DNA from: Pseudomonadota bacterium
GTDB lineage: Bacteria > Pseudomonadota > Gammaproteobacteria > Pseudomonadales > Pseudohongiellaceae
Direction of reading: 5' to 3'
DNA length: 64,000 bases
NCBI GenBank assembly: GCA_027623555.1
Contig: JAQBSZ010000017.1
Coordinates: forward strand, 1-64,000
The position numbers and the translations under genes were made by a program. This document shows positions 16,570 through 25,632 of this stretch, one piece after another (position 1 is the first letter of the stretch; each line of letters begins with the position of its first letter). A model generated the notes under the pieces. The model was not told where the DNA came from. It saw nothing but the letters and a program-made list of their open reading frames with translations, and did not search any database.

Positions 16570-17751
16570 TTATTTCAATTCGATGCGTGTGACGTCGAGT
16601 CGATCACCTTCCAGCAAGTGCCGGAGTTCCTGGTTAGGACCAATTACGATCTCAACATCTCTATCTATCTCGCTCATGAGCTCCTGGTATTCATCATCTG
16701 ACAGGCCAACTTCTACCTTGGTCTTGCGGGCAATACCACCATCGTTCACAAAGATGAAGTAATCACTGCGTAGTTCAGCACGGTCCTCTTCGAAGATAAT
16801 GGCCTGAATTGGAATGGCAGCTACTTCCTGATCCTGACGCGTGAAGATCTCTGCACGACAAGACATTCCTGGTCGAAGTTCCACGCCACCGGGATCGGTA
16901 ATATCGATCTTGACCACGAAGCTTAGTCCCTGGCGCCCGGGAGCGATCTTTGCGGTATTGGCAATGAATCGCACAACGCCCACCATTGGTTGATCAGGAT
17001 AGGCAATCGCGACGATCTCGGCTCGCTGACCAATTTGAATATTCGCCACATCGGCCTCATCCACCAGAACTTCGGTATAGATACTGGCAGGATTGGCAAT
17101 TGTCATTAGCGATGAGCCGGGTATATTGGTCGAGCTGGCAATAGCCGTTTCACCTACCTTGATGTCGAGACTGGTAATCACGCCATTTATAGGTGAGAGA
17201 ATCTGCGTCTTGCTTAGCTGATCATTAACCTGATCGAGCTGTGCCCTGGCCTGTGCCAATCTCGCCATTGCGGACAATAAATCGATTCTTACAAGATCGA
17301 GTTGATTCCGCACTGATTCAAACTCTTCGGCACCGATAAGATTGCGTTCAAAAAGACTCTTGCTGCGATCGAACTGCCGTTCCAGGTTCTGAATGCGCAC
17401 TTCCTGGCGCTCAATGTCTATCGTATTAATTGATACAGCGGCTTCTGACTGCTCCAGGCCGGCGAGAAAATTCTTGTCATCGACACGCAGCACCAGGTCG
17501 CCAGTTTTTACTACATCGCCTTCTTCGACGAACAGATCAGCCACTTTGCCGATGACCTCGGAGCTGAGCATCACCTCTTCCTCGTGAGTCAAAAATCCCG
17601 ACGCCAGAATTGACGGACTGATCACTCGCTGTGACAGCGCAGAAACATTAACTTCCTTAACGTTAGTGCCAAAGACTGCTCGATTGATAAATGGCAGTGC
17701 GATGACCGTTCCGGCAATCAGAACGATCAATATAAGTTTCTTGGCATTCAT
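16570..17751 (-). CDS. MacA-type periplasmic adaptor (HlyD family)
   Basis: A 393-residue protein started at the ATG at 17751, which puts a membrane anchor (KKLILIVLIAGTVIALPF) at the N-terminus; a start 15 codons upstream is less likely. Next come a barrel-sandwich hybrid domain (SSEVIGKVADLFVEEGDVVK; later SPINGVITSLDIKVGETA), a long coiled-coil hairpin (about 95-185) and a beta-barrel domain. The two lipoyl half-motifs flank the hairpin as in MacA. It bridges the inner-membrane transporter to an outer-membrane channel encoded elsewhere. Confidence 0.9.
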   Translation of the reverse strand: MNAKKLILIVLIAGTVIALPFINRAVFGTNVKEVNVSALSQRVISPSILASGFLTHEEEVMLSSEVIGKVADLFVEEGDVVKTGDLVLRVDDKNFLAGLEQSEAAVSINTIDIERQEVRIQNLERQFDRSKSLFERNLIGAEEFESVRNQLDLVRIDLLSAMARLAQARAQLDQVNDQLSKTQILSPINGVITSLDIKVGETAIASSTNIPGSSLMTIANPASIYTEVLVDEADVANIQIGQRAEIVAIAYPDQPMVGVVRFIANTAKIAPGRQGLSFVVKIDITDPGGVELRPGMSCRAEIFTRQDQEVAAIPIQAIIFEEDRAELRSDYFIFVNDGGIARKTKVEVGLSDDEYQELMSEIDRDVEIVIGPNQELRHLLEGDRLDVTRIELK

Positions 17752-17844
17752 AAAACGAGCCTGTTTCCCTAATTGATACAGCACGTTAACGGCCAAATCA
17801 GGCCAGAGTTACACGCAAGCGGCGCTACCCTACCATAAATCCGA

Positions 17845-18576
17845 TTAAGTGAGCGCAAAATACGCCCAAGTGCCAAGAATTAGGAGATAAGGCGCAAGCA
17901 CGATGCCCAAAGCCCTGGCCCAACTGGATTCCAGCCATTGTCTGTAAGCCAGCACCGTGAGCGCGATACTCCACAGCATGGTCAGATTTAGCGCATTCAT
18001 GATTGTTTGTACCGAGCCGTTGCTGGACTGCATACCCAGGTTCGCGAGTGTAGTTGGATCCAGCGCATAGGCGCTCAGCTGTCCATTTGGGCTGAGTGCC
18101 ACGGTGACTGCCATGCCGATAACAGAAATCAGATAGGGCAATCCTGTCCAGACTATAAGAGAGAACCAGTGAGTAAACTTGAATCGGTCACCCTGTAGAG
18201 CAGATACCAGACTGAGATAACCTGCCTGTAATACCCATACAACGAGTAATGATATTGACCCCCCCAATACCCCGAACATCTTGAACGTGGTTTGGGACAT
18301 CGACTGCATTGCCTCGCGCGCCTGCTCCAATTGGTTTTCATTCAGGTTGGCAATCGATAGTGCATCGTCGATATACCAGTCAAAATCGATGATCGTAAAA
18401 TACCAGAACATCACCGCCATGGTGCTGATAAGAATGACCGCGATAGGAATCAGCTTGGTAGGACGCTGCTCGAGTTCAATAAACGCCTCAGAAGGGGACG
18501 TCAGAATATTTATCGCGGTATTCAGTGGACCGCTGGGTTCAGTCTTGTTTGAGTGCGGGGAATCAATTTCAGCCAT
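17845..18576 (-). CDS. Yip1-domain membrane protein
   Basis: A 243-residue protein started at the ATG at 18576 (AAGGA eight bases upstream; the longer frame adds 25 unlikely residues). After a hydrophilic N-terminus with INILTSPSEAFIELEQRPTK, typical of Yip1/DUF1282 proteins, about five membrane helices follow. Bacterial Yip1 proteins have no fixed function; they often sit beside exporters, as here next to the MacAB-type operon (68-bp and more gap, same strand). A transport-linked role is only a guess. Confidence 0.72.
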   Translation of the reverse strand: MAEIDSPHSNKTEPSGPLNTAINILTSPSEAFIELEQRPTKLIPIAVILISTMAVMFWYFTIIDFDWYIDDALSIANLNENQLEQAREAMQSMSQTTFKMFGVLGGSISLLVVWVLQAGYLSLVSALQGDRFKFTHWFSLIVWTGLPYLISVIGMAVTVALSPNGQLSAYALDPTTLANLGMQSSNGSVQTIMNALNLTMLWSIALTVLAYRQWLESSWARALGIVLAPYLLILGTWAYFALT

Positions 18577-18720
18577 GCCCGTGTCCTTTCTTGAAGTTAC
18601 GATTTTTAATGTGACTGGATACCGATTTGTAGCGGACATCGAACTGGTCACCCTCAGTGACTGGTCTGATGTTCGTAATCTAGGATATGGGATCGATATT
18701 TATCGAATCAAGCCTGTTAT

Positions 18721-18976
18721 TAGGGAGCCTCTGAACAAGTAGTTGGCCACTCTGCGGGAGTCTGTCGCGCTTTGCCGCTAGGCGACGTGCGCAGGCAATG
18801 GCAGTCGTCCTTGGCAAGCGCGTCAACACGGCGCGACAGGCCCCGCCGGTCGGGGGTTTACTTAGAGTGCGCTCTCAGCGTTGCACTGGCTTGAAAGGTC
18901 GACCGTCCTGCGTGCGCCTTGAGCGCGAAATTGGCTGTAAGCCAGAGTGGCCAACTACTTGTTCAGAGGCTCCCTA
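18721..18976. mobile_element. 256-bp MITE-like element with 34-bp perfect inverted ends
   Basis: Bases 18721-18754 and 18943-18976 are exact reverse complements for 34 bp, including the flanking TA. The ends begin GGGAGCCTCTGAACAA inside a possible TA target duplication. The interior of about 188 bp is GC-rich, carries further internal inverted repeats (TGTCGCGC/GCGCGACA) and has no credible coding sequence. The structure is that of a non-autonomous transposable element mobilised in trans by an IS5- or IS630-like transposase; the parent family is uncertain. Confidence 0.85.
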
Positions 18977-18994
18977 GTCTACTTTATTGCACTC

Positions 18995-19177
18995 TCACTC
19001 CTCATCTTGTTCCTGAGCGCTTGCCGGTTTCTGCTTGAAGCGTCCCGTTCGAGAGAGGCTCTCACGCAACACAAACTCGATCTGCGCATTCAAGCTGCGC
19101 AAGTCGTCGTTTGCCCAACGCTGCATGGCAGCGAGCACATCAGGATTAACTCTCAGAGGATAAGCCTTGCGTTTCAT
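18995..19177 (-). CDS. Arc-type ribbon-helix-helix DNA-binding protein
   Basis: A 60-residue protein with the RHH layout: an N-terminal strand (KAYPLRVN), helix A (PDVLAAMQRWANDDL) and helix B (LNAQIEFVLRESLSR), then a basic tail. RHH proteins bind DNA as dimers and often repress their own operon. It lies 9 bp after the zinc-ribbon gene and is the last gene of an operon headed by an SPFH protein. The same trio of SPFH, small protein and Arc-like protein is, from memory, common in Gammaproteobacteria. The MITE at 18721-18976 lies directly behind its stop. Confidence 0.8.
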   Translation of the reverse strand: MKRKAYPLRVNPDVLAAMQRWANDDLRSLNAQIEFVLRESLSRTGRFKQKPASAQEQDEE

Positions 19178-19186
19178 CTGTGCAGC

Positions 19187-19366
19187 CTATCCCATCCAGA
19201 ACCCTTTGCGATGAGATATCCCCAACGTCTTTTGACACCTGGAACAGAAGTAGATATATCGTTTACCCCACAGACTGCTCAGCTCCCTGAACCAGAGATC
19301 ACTCAAGCGTGTTTCGCAGTGTGGGCACAGTGGTGCTACGTCATTTTTTTCAACCAGGTTCAGCAT
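19187..19366 (-). CDS. 59-residue zinc-ribbon protein
   Basis: A small gene read from an ATG at 19366 (AGGAG six bases upstream) to a TAG at 19187. The protein has two Cys pairs, LCPHCETR and FCSRCQKTLG, spaced about 25 residues apart as in a treble-clef or zinc-ribbon fold, and a basic C-terminus. It lies between the SPFH gene (48-bp gap) and the RHH gene (9-bp gap). Function unknown; a metal-stabilised protein or nucleic-acid contact is likely. Confidence 0.72.
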   Translation of the reverse strand: MLNLVEKNDVAPLCPHCETRLSDLWFRELSSLWGKRYIYFCSRCQKTLGISHRKGFWMG

Positions 19367-19414
19367 GTGTGTCTCCTGTAATTGTTCTGAACAGTGGACC
19401 GGAAGAGACTGGCA

Positions 19415-20278
19415 TCAGGTATAAAGACTTCCGGCATTTACCACCGGTGTTACTGAACTCTCAGCGCAAAGCACAACAAGCAGATTACTGACCATCGCTG
19501 CCTTGCGCTCTTCATCTAACTGCACCACATTTTTTTCAGAGAGTGCTTCCAGAGCCAACTCCACCATGCCCACTGCACCTTCCACTATCTTCTTGCGGGC
19601 AGCGACGATCGCCGAAGCCTGTTGCCGCTGCAACATGGCGTTGGCGATCTCCGGTGAGTACGCCAGGTGACTGATACGCGCTTCGATTACATCTACCCCG
19701 GCTTTACTCAGCCGGTTCTGCACTTCGGTCTTTAAGAGCTCGGCCACATCTTCCGGATTACTGCGCAGACAGAATCCGGTACCTTCATCATCGTGGCTGT
19801 CATAGGGATGCGTCGTAGCCAGGTTTCTCAACGCTGCCTCGCTTTGGATATGAACGTAGTTCTCATAGTCATCCACTTCGAAAAGCGCTTCGGCAGTATC
19901 TACCACTTTCCAGACTACAACCGCCGCTATGTCGATTGGATTGCCATTACTGTCGTTGACCTTAAGCGTGCCTGACTCGAAATTTCGAACCCGCAGCGAA
20001 ACCTTGGCTTTCATATAGAGTGGGTTGGCCCAACGCAAGCCCTCCTGGCGTTCGCTCCCTACATATTTGCCGAACAGCTGCATCACGCGTCCCTGATTGG
20101 GAGCTACCATGAAGAACCCAAACCAACAGATAAAAACGATGATGCCGCCGACCCCGAAGAGTAGCTTGAGCATGGGTGGTGCCGCCGCAATGCCTAATAC
20201 CGCGATGATTTGCAGTGCGAACAAGACCACGATAGTGGTGTAGCCGCTGAAGGTAGAGCCCTGTCTTTCCTCGATCAT
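19415..20278 (-). CDS. SPFH/Band 7 membrane protein
   Basis: A 287-residue protein started at the ATG at 20278 (AAGGAGA seven bases upstream). Two N-terminal hydrophobic segments ([36 protein letters not shown]) anchor it, followed by an SPFH domain (about 65-250) with [15 protein letters not shown] and [20 protein letters not shown], ending in a helix-rich stalk. SPFH proteins form large membrane cages or rafts. This subgroup ([14 protein letters not shown]) is distinct from the QmcA-like protein at 26115. First gene of an operon with the zinc-ribbon and RHH proteins. Confidence 0.88.
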   Translation of the reverse strand: MIEERQGSTFSGYTTIVVLFALQIIAVLGIAAAPPMLKLLFGVGGIIVFICWFGFFMVAPNQGRVMQLFGKYVGSERQEGLRWANPLYMKAKVSLRVRNFESGTLKVNDSNGNPIDIAAVVVWKVVDTAEALFEVDDYENYVHIQSEAALRNLATTHPYDSHDDEGTGFCLRSNPEDVAELLKTEVQNRLSKAGVDVIEARISHLAYSPEIANAMLQRQQASAIVAARKKIVEGAVGMVELALEALSEKNVVQLDEERKAAMVSNLLVVLCAESSVTPVVNAGSLYT

Positions 20279-20622
20279 TTGCTTTCTCCTTAATGACATC
20301 CAGCGACGCATTGCTGCATGTTTCAGTGTCTCAGTTTGGAACTGAATCTTTTTGATGTCATTTTGATATCACTTCTTCAAAATCAAGTCAATACCAATGT
20401 TCACACGACAGCGTTTTTACCCGTCATGATTAAGGGGTAACCGAGCGGAATTACCACTTGTACCGTAACCAGAGAATTAAGGGGCGGTGGGCGGGATTCG
20501 TTGATTTTTGTAGCTCTCAGCGTTAGGGTAAGCGAATAACTGATGCGCTTCATTGCCGAGCATTTGCGTTCTTCCGTCCAACCTCTGCCAGAACACTACA
20601 GTACCCAGGGAGTGAAAAGCCT
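20279..20622. other. Divergent intergenic region
   Basis: This 344-base gap separates the minus-strand SPFH operon from the plus-strand molybdenum hydroxylase genes and must hold both promoters. I see no coding sequence, strong hairpin or clear -35/-10 pair in it. Confidence 0.5.
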
Positions 20623-21210
20623 GTGAACCCAAAACTTTCCCGAAGACGCTTCATCAAGGGCGTTATTTATTCCAGTGCGGCCGCTGCCTCTGGAGCTGGT
20701 TACTATCTTGCCTCCGCCCAATCTGCCTCTAACACCGTTGTAGAACGCCTCTTGTCACTCAATGTCAACGGTCGTACTCGACTGGTGGACGTGGCTCCAG
20801 CCGAAACCCTGGCATTCACCTTGCGGAACAAGTTGGGCCTGACTGGCCTCAAGGTCGCCTGCAACCGGGGTGAATGCGGTGCCTGTACGGTCCTCCTGGA
20901 CGATATCTCCAATTACAGCTGCTCGGTGCTGACGCACACGGTCAAAGGACGGCAGATTACCACCGTCGAGGGGCTGCGTTCCGAGTCGGGTCAACTCAGT
21001 GCGGTGCAACAGGGATTCATTGAGGAACTGGCTCCGCAGTGCGGCTTCTGCACACCGGGTCAGGTAATGGCGGCTACCGCCCTGCTGCGTGCCAATCCCA
21101 ATCCTACCCGTGAAGAGGCACGCCAGGCACTTGCTGGCAATCTCTGTCGTTGTGGGGCCTATGATCATTACCTTAACGGCACAATGCGCGCCGCGGAGTT
21201 GCTGTCATGA
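20623..21210 (+). CDS. Tat-exported 2Fe-2S subunit of a molybdenum hydroxylase
   Basis: A 195-residue protein with a twin-arginine signal (LSRRRFIKG then a hydrophobic stretch to about residue 33). It binds two [2Fe-2S] clusters: C80, C85, C88, C100 (plant-type) and C140, C143, C175, C177 (CGFC...CRC). This is the small subunit of xanthine-dehydrogenase-family enzymes such as isoquinoline 1-oxidoreductase or aldehyde oxidase, passing electrons from the molybdenum site. GTG start with GGGAG nine bases upstream. It overlaps the large-subunit gene by 4 bp. No FAD subunit is present, which fits a periplasmic two-subunit type using a cytochrome acceptor. Confidence 0.92.
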   Translation: MNPKLSRRRFIKGVIYSSAAAASGAGYYLASAQSASNTVVERLLSLNVNGRTRLVDVAPAETLAFTLRNKLGLTGLKVACNRGECGACTVLLDDISNYSCSVLTHTVKGRQITTVEGLRSESGQLSAVQQGFIEELAPQCGFCTPGQVMAATALLRANPNPTREEARQALAGNLCRCGAYDHYLNGTMRAAELLS

Positions 21211-23645
21211 CATTCATGCATATTGGCAAGAATTTCGTACCACCCGATGTAGAAGGGAAAGTCACTGGCGATGCAAAATACGTCGAAGATTTCCAGCCTG
21301 AAGGGTTGGTTTATGCGCGCTTGCTTACCAGCCCCATGCCGAGTGGCCGGGTGCGTTCGATCGATGCCTCTGAAGCGCTGCGCATGGATGGTGTACTTGG
21401 CATCCTGACTGCCGATGATCTGCCTCCATCGACAGCGCCGGCCGATCCAATGCTGGCAATCGAAGATGTCACCTATGTGGGTCAACCTATCCTCGCCATT
21501 GCGGCGATTTCCGATGCCATTGCAGAAAACGCCATCGAGCGGATCAGCGTTGAATTCGAGTATCGAGAATTTGTGACCGATCCACTGGAGAGTCTGGTAG
21601 AAGGTGGCCCCAATGCCTATCCTGATGGCAATCATCTACAGCAGACTAATTCGCTGGAAGATGAAAACGCCACTATTCGGGGCGGGTTCGGCACCATCAA
21701 ATGGCCGGCCAGTGAGGTTGAGAGATTTCGAAATGGGCAGGAACCACGCAATGTAGAGTTTGCCGATGGCTGGACCTACGGTGACCTCGATGCAGCCTTT
21801 GCCGAATCCACAGTTATCGTGGAGGAGTCATTCGTTACCGCAGGCACACCCCATCATTGTATGGAACCTCGCAGCAGCATGGCGTACTGGGAGAATGGCA
21901 AGTGTTACTTTCATGCCTCAACCCAGAGTCAGAGCTCAGTAAACGAAGGCTTGGCTGCGATGCTCGGTATCGATCCTGCGAATCTATGCATTATCAACGA
22001 AAACACCGGTGGTGGGTTTGGCTCCAAAGGTACCAGTTATCCCACCATGGGAATTACCGGGCAATTTTCACGCCTGCTAAATCGACCCGTGCAATTGCGT
22101 ATTACTCGCGAAGAGGAATACTACCTTGGTGTTGGACGTCCAGGCATGCAGGGCTGGGTGAAAACTGGCGTACGTGCCGACGGCACTGTAGCCGCAGTTG
22201 ATGTCATCATAATTAGCGACGGCGGACCGACAGGTCGTAACAGCGCTTCATCTTCTGCCCAGCACATCTCCGTCGTGTATACCCCGGATGCTATGCGTCT
22301 GAGAAATATTCCGGTGTTTACCAATACAGCCCCACGCGGAGCACAGCGTGGTCCAGGCCAGAATGAGATGTCTGCTGCCATCGCTCCAATCATGGACAAG
22401 GCGGCTCGTCAGCTCGGTCTGGATCGAGCGAGCTTCCGTCGCATCAATGCTCCCCACAGCGAATCACCTGTCTACGAACACCAGGGTCCTGTCACGAGTG
22501 CTTATATGGCGGAAGCAATCGACAAGGCGTCTGCAATGTTTAATTGGCCAGAGCGAGAAGCTGCACCACGCCAACGCAATGGCAGTAAGGTTCGCGGTTT
22601 AGGAGTAGGCATGGGTTACCACTCAGCTGGTGGCCGTGGTTACGACGGATTGGTGCGGATTACCCCCGATGGCAAGATTCATCTGCACAGTGGTGTAGGA
22701 AATCTCGGCACCTATTCCTATGCTGGAACTACCCGGGCAGCGGCAGAAGTTTTGCAGTGTCATTGGGAGTCTTGTGAGATTGTGCACGGCAACACGGATC
22801 AGCATCTGCCACACAGTTCCACTCAAGGTGGCAGCAATACAATCTTCACGCACACTCGAACTAACTGGGTTGCCGCAGAGGACGCGGTAGTGAAGTTGAA
22901 AGAGATCGCCGCAGGTGAATTTGGCGGTGCGGCTGACGACTACAGCATCGCGGATGAACGCGTGTTTAAAACTGCCGATTCCAACCAGGGCATGAGTTAC
23001 GCTGAAGCGGCGGCGAAGGCGATAGCACTGGGCGGGCGATTCAGTGGCGAAGAATACCCTGAAGACATCCATCCTATCACCCAGCGCGCGGTACAGGGAC
23101 TGGCTGGATCCGGCCTTATCGGAGTAGCGAAAGACAACCTGCCGCAACGCGGAATAGCGCCGGGCCTCATGGTCAGCATGGCTGAAATCGAGGTCGATCT
23201 GGAAACCGGCAAGATGGAGATTCTGGATTACATCGGTATTGCCGATTGCGGCACTATTATTCATCCGCAAGGTCTCTCGCAGCAGATAAATGGTGGTGCC
23301 GTGTGGGGATTTGGCATGGCAGGATCAGAACGCCATGTGTACGATCCCCAGAATGCGCTGCCGGCAAATCTTGGGCTGTATCAAGCCAAACTGCCAACAA
23401 TGTTGGATGTACCGGCAAAGATGGCGAGTGGCGCTGTTGATCTGCCTGATCCATCAAATCCAGCTGGCGGCAGAGGCGTTGGTGAACCTTCCCAGGGCAG
23501 TGCCGTCGCTGCTATTACCAGCGCAATTGCCGATGCTCTCGACGGACACCTGTTCAATCGCGTGCCGGTAACACCGGATATGATCGTTAACCTGGCATCT
23601 GATAACGAACAGGCAACGAAGCAGCTGGCACTGAACACTTTCTAA
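21207..23645 (+). CDS. Molybdopterin-binding large subunit of a molybdenum hydroxylase
   Basis: An 812-residue protein of the xanthine dehydrogenase large-subunit family. The N-terminal a/b hammerhead domain (about 1-120; VTGDAKYVEDF, VYVGQPILAI-like VTYVGQPILAI) is followed by the cofactor domain with NTGGGFGSKGTSYPTM, TAPRGAQRGPGQNE, STQGGSNT and the catalytic Glu at about residue 760 in GRGVGEPSQG. It oxidises a small aromatic, purine or aldehyde substrate; which one cannot be told. It carries no signal of its own, so it would be exported folded with the Tat-bearing small subunit. Molybdenum insertion needs a chaperone not found in the window. Confidence 0.9.
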   Translation: MTFMHIGKNFVPPDVEGKVTGDAKYVEDFQPEGLVYARLLTSPMPSGRVRSIDASEALRMDGVLGILTADDLPPSTAPADPMLAIEDVTYVGQPILAIAAISDAIAENAIERISVEFEYREFVTDPLESLVEGGPNAYPDGNHLQQTNSLEDENATIRGGFGTIKWPASEVERFRNGQEPRNVEFADGWTYGDLDAAFAESTVIVEESFVTAGTPHHCMEPRSSMAYWENGKCYFHASTQSQSSVNEGLAAMLGIDPANLCIINENTGGGFGSKGTSYPTMGITGQFSRLLNRPVQLRITREEEYYLGVGRPGMQGWVKTGVRADGTVAAVDVIIISDGGPTGRNSASSSAQHISVVYTPDAMRLRNIPVFTNTAPRGAQRGPGQNEMSAAIAPIMDKAARQLGLDRASFRRINAPHSESPVYEHQGPVTSAYMAEAIDKASAMFNWPEREAAPRQRNGSKVRGLGVGMGYHSAGGRGYDGLVRITPDGKIHLHSGVGNLGTYSYAGTTRAAAEVLQCHWESCEIVHGNTDQHLPHSSTQGGSNTIFTHTRTNWVAAEDAVVKLKEIAAGEFGGAADDYSIADERVFKTADSNQGMSYAEAAAKAIALGGRFSGEEYPEDIHPITQRAVQGLAGSGLIGVAKDNLPQRGIAPGLMVSMAEIEVDLETGKMEILDYIGIADCGTIIHPQGLSQQINGGAVWGFGMAGSERHVYDPQNALPANLGLYQAKLPTMLDVPAKMASGAVDLPDPSNPAGGRGVGEPSQGSAVAAITSAIADALDGHLFNRVPVTPDMIVNLASDNEQATKQLALNTF

Positions 23646-23735
23646 ACAGTGAAGCGCCAGGCTCTAATCTGGAAGTGCGGCTGGCATCGAACACTTTCTG
23701 CGCAGTGAAGAGCCAGGCACTGAGCCGGAAGCGCT
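23624..23735 (+). repeat. Two 56-bp imperfect tandem units over the 3' end of the hydroxylase gene
   Basis: 23624-23679 and 23680-23735 align without gaps with about 12 mismatches. The first unit contains the last codons and stop of the hydroxylase gene; the second lies behind it and replaces the TAA with a sense codon context. It looks like an old local duplication. From 23736 to the end of the following gene at 23857 nothing else is visible. Confidence 0.7.
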
Positions 23736-23856
23736 TGTGTTGGCCACTGCGCTGTAGAAGAAGTAAGGCCAGCTCCTACTAATGCCTGTTATGTCCCGGA
23801 GATTGGTGGCAACGGGCGTTCTGACCCGGTTTTTGCGTCCTTTCGCCCGCTGTGTA

Positions 23857-25314
23857 CTAATCTTCGATGCCACCGATACACAGGTATTTTATTTCCAGGT
23901 ATTCATCCAAACCGTAGCGTGATCCCTCCCTGCCCAGACCTGACTCCTTGACACCGCCGAAGGGTGAGACCTCGTTCGACAATAGTCCTGTATTGATGCC
24001 GACCATTCCTGTTTCCAGGGCTTCAGCAATCTTCCATATTCGAGCCATGTCGCTGGCATAAAAGTAGGCCGCTAAACCAAACTGGGTAGCGTTTGCCAGC
24101 TCGATTCCCTGCTCGTCATCAGCAAATCTGAATACCGCAGCAAGCGGTCCAAAGGTTTCTTCATGGGCAACTTTCATCTCAGCAATGGCATCGACCAGCA
24201 GGGTCGGTTCGAAGTAGGTACCGCCCAGTGAATGACGTTTGCCACCACACACAATGCGGCCGCCCTTGTCGATGGCGTCTTCGATATGTTCTTCAACTTT
24301 TTCTACCGCCGCCATATCGATAAGCGGACCCTGATTCGTCTCAGCCTCGAGACCACTACCAACTCTCAGACCCGCCATTGCAAGCTGCAACCTGGCAACG
24401 AAATCGTCATGGACAGGCGACTGCACATAGATTCGATTCGCACACACACAGGTTTGCCCCGAATTGCGAAACTTCGATGCCATTACGCCTACAACTGCCG
24501 CATCGAGGTCAGCATCGTCGAAAACCAGGAACGGCGCATTACCGCCCAGCTCCATGGACAGTTTCTTAACCGTTGCAGCGGATTGCGCGATCAATTTCTT
24601 GCCAACCTCGGTGGACCCGGTGAAGGTAATCTTTCTCACCAGCGGATTAGCGGTTAATTCCCCGCCCACCTCACTGGCTCCTCCGGTTAGCACATTGAAC
24701 ACCCCCGCTGGCAAGCCGGCGCGGTTGCCCAGTTCGGCCAATGCCAGAGCGGAGTAAGGTGTGGCACTGGCAGGTTTCAGCACTACCGGGCAACCCGCCG
24801 CCAGGGCCGGGCCTGCCTTTCTCGTGATCATCGCCGCTGGAAAATTCCAGGGAGTGATTGCCGCAACCACCCCAACCGGTTGCTTGATTGTCAGGTAACG
24901 CTTGCCTTCCTGGGTATGGGGAATAACATCGCCGTAACTGCGTTTACCTTCTTCAGCAAACCATTCAATAAACGACGCTGCATAGGCTATTTCACCTCGA
25001 GCTTCGGCTAATGACTTGCCCTGCTCGAGAGTCATAAGTGTAGCCAGATCTTCCTGATGCAACAGCATCAATTCATACCACTTCCGCAGGATGGCTGATC
25101 TCTGTTTTGCGGCTAATCGTGCCCAGGGTTTGAATGCAGAGTGGGCGACTTTTATAGCACGGCGTGTTTCTGCAGCACCCATACAAGGCACAGTGCCTAG
25201 CTCTTCCCGAGTAGCCGGGTTCGTTACACTAAAAACAGCTCCACTCTCGGCATCCGTCCATTCACCAGCAATGAAGCATTGCTCTCTAAATAGCGCAGGA
25301 TCAGTTAACTTCAC
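23857..25314 (-). CDS. gabD: NAD(P)+-dependent succinate-semialdehyde dehydrogenase
   Basis: A 485-residue aldehyde dehydrogenase. Key parts are TPWNFPAAMITRKAGPALAAG (cofactor site), TFTGSTEVGKKL, the catalytic Glu in ELGGNAPFLVFDDADLD and the nucleophile Cys near 287 in NSGQTCVCANRIYVQ. The second Cys two residues on is the position of the redox switch in GabD. It oxidises succinate semialdehyde to succinate, the last step of GABA breakdown; related semialdehydes are possible. GTG start with GGAGAAAG upstream. No gabT is adjacent, so the pathway link is by family only. Confidence 0.88.
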   Translation of the reverse strand: MKLTDPALFREQCFIAGEWTDAESGAVFSVTNPATREELGTVPCMGAAETRRAIKVAHSAFKPWARLAAKQRSAILRKWYELMLLHQEDLATLMTLEQGKSLAEARGEIAYAASFIEWFAEEGKRSYGDVIPHTQEGKRYLTIKQPVGVVAAITPWNFPAAMITRKAGPALAAGCPVVLKPASATPYSALALAELGNRAGLPAGVFNVLTGGASEVGGELTANPLVRKITFTGSTEVGKKLIAQSAATVKKLSMELGGNAPFLVFDDADLDAAVVGVMASKFRNSGQTCVCANRIYVQSPVHDDFVARLQLAMAGLRVGSGLEAETNQGPLIDMAAVEKVEEHIEDAIDKGGRIVCGGKRHSLGGTYFEPTLLVDAIAEMKVAHEETFGPLAAVFRFADDEQGIELANATQFGLAAYFYASDMARIWKIAEALETGMVGINTGLLSNEVSPFGGVKESGLGREGSRYGLDEYLEIKYLCIGGIED

Positions 25315-25351
25315 TTTTTACTTTCTCCAGTGTTTTCGAATTCCATACTCT

Positions 25352-25441
25352 TCAGTATTCGTCCGCAATCGCACAAGCTTCTGCATAATGGTGAATCGCA
25401 ATAGCCGCCTCTTTGCCACCCAGGCGAATTGCCGAAGACAT
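25352..25441 (-). CDS. Possible 29-residue peptide upstream of gabD
   Basis: An ATG at 25441 with AGGA upstream opens a 29-codon frame (begins MSSAIRLGGKEAAIAI) that ends 37 bp before gabD. It lies in the 318-base gap between gabD and the NfeD gene (25315-25632), in the gabD leader. It may be a leader peptide, a gene fragment or chance; nothing else recognisable is in this gap. Confidence 0.25.
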   Translation of the reverse strand: MSSAIRLGGKEAAIAIHHYAEACAIADEY

Positions 25442-25632
25442 TTTTCCTGATCTTGAAACCTTACCATCAACAGAAACGTATTCTACATGAGCCGACTATA
25501 ATCTGGCGAAACACCAGAATTCCGGAGCTAACCGGTTGATTGGGCGGAATAATAGGAGATGGCCCTAATATACCAGTTGAATAGGTCGCGCAAAGGGATT
25601 AATAATGGCCTACGCTGAATAGGAGACCGACC

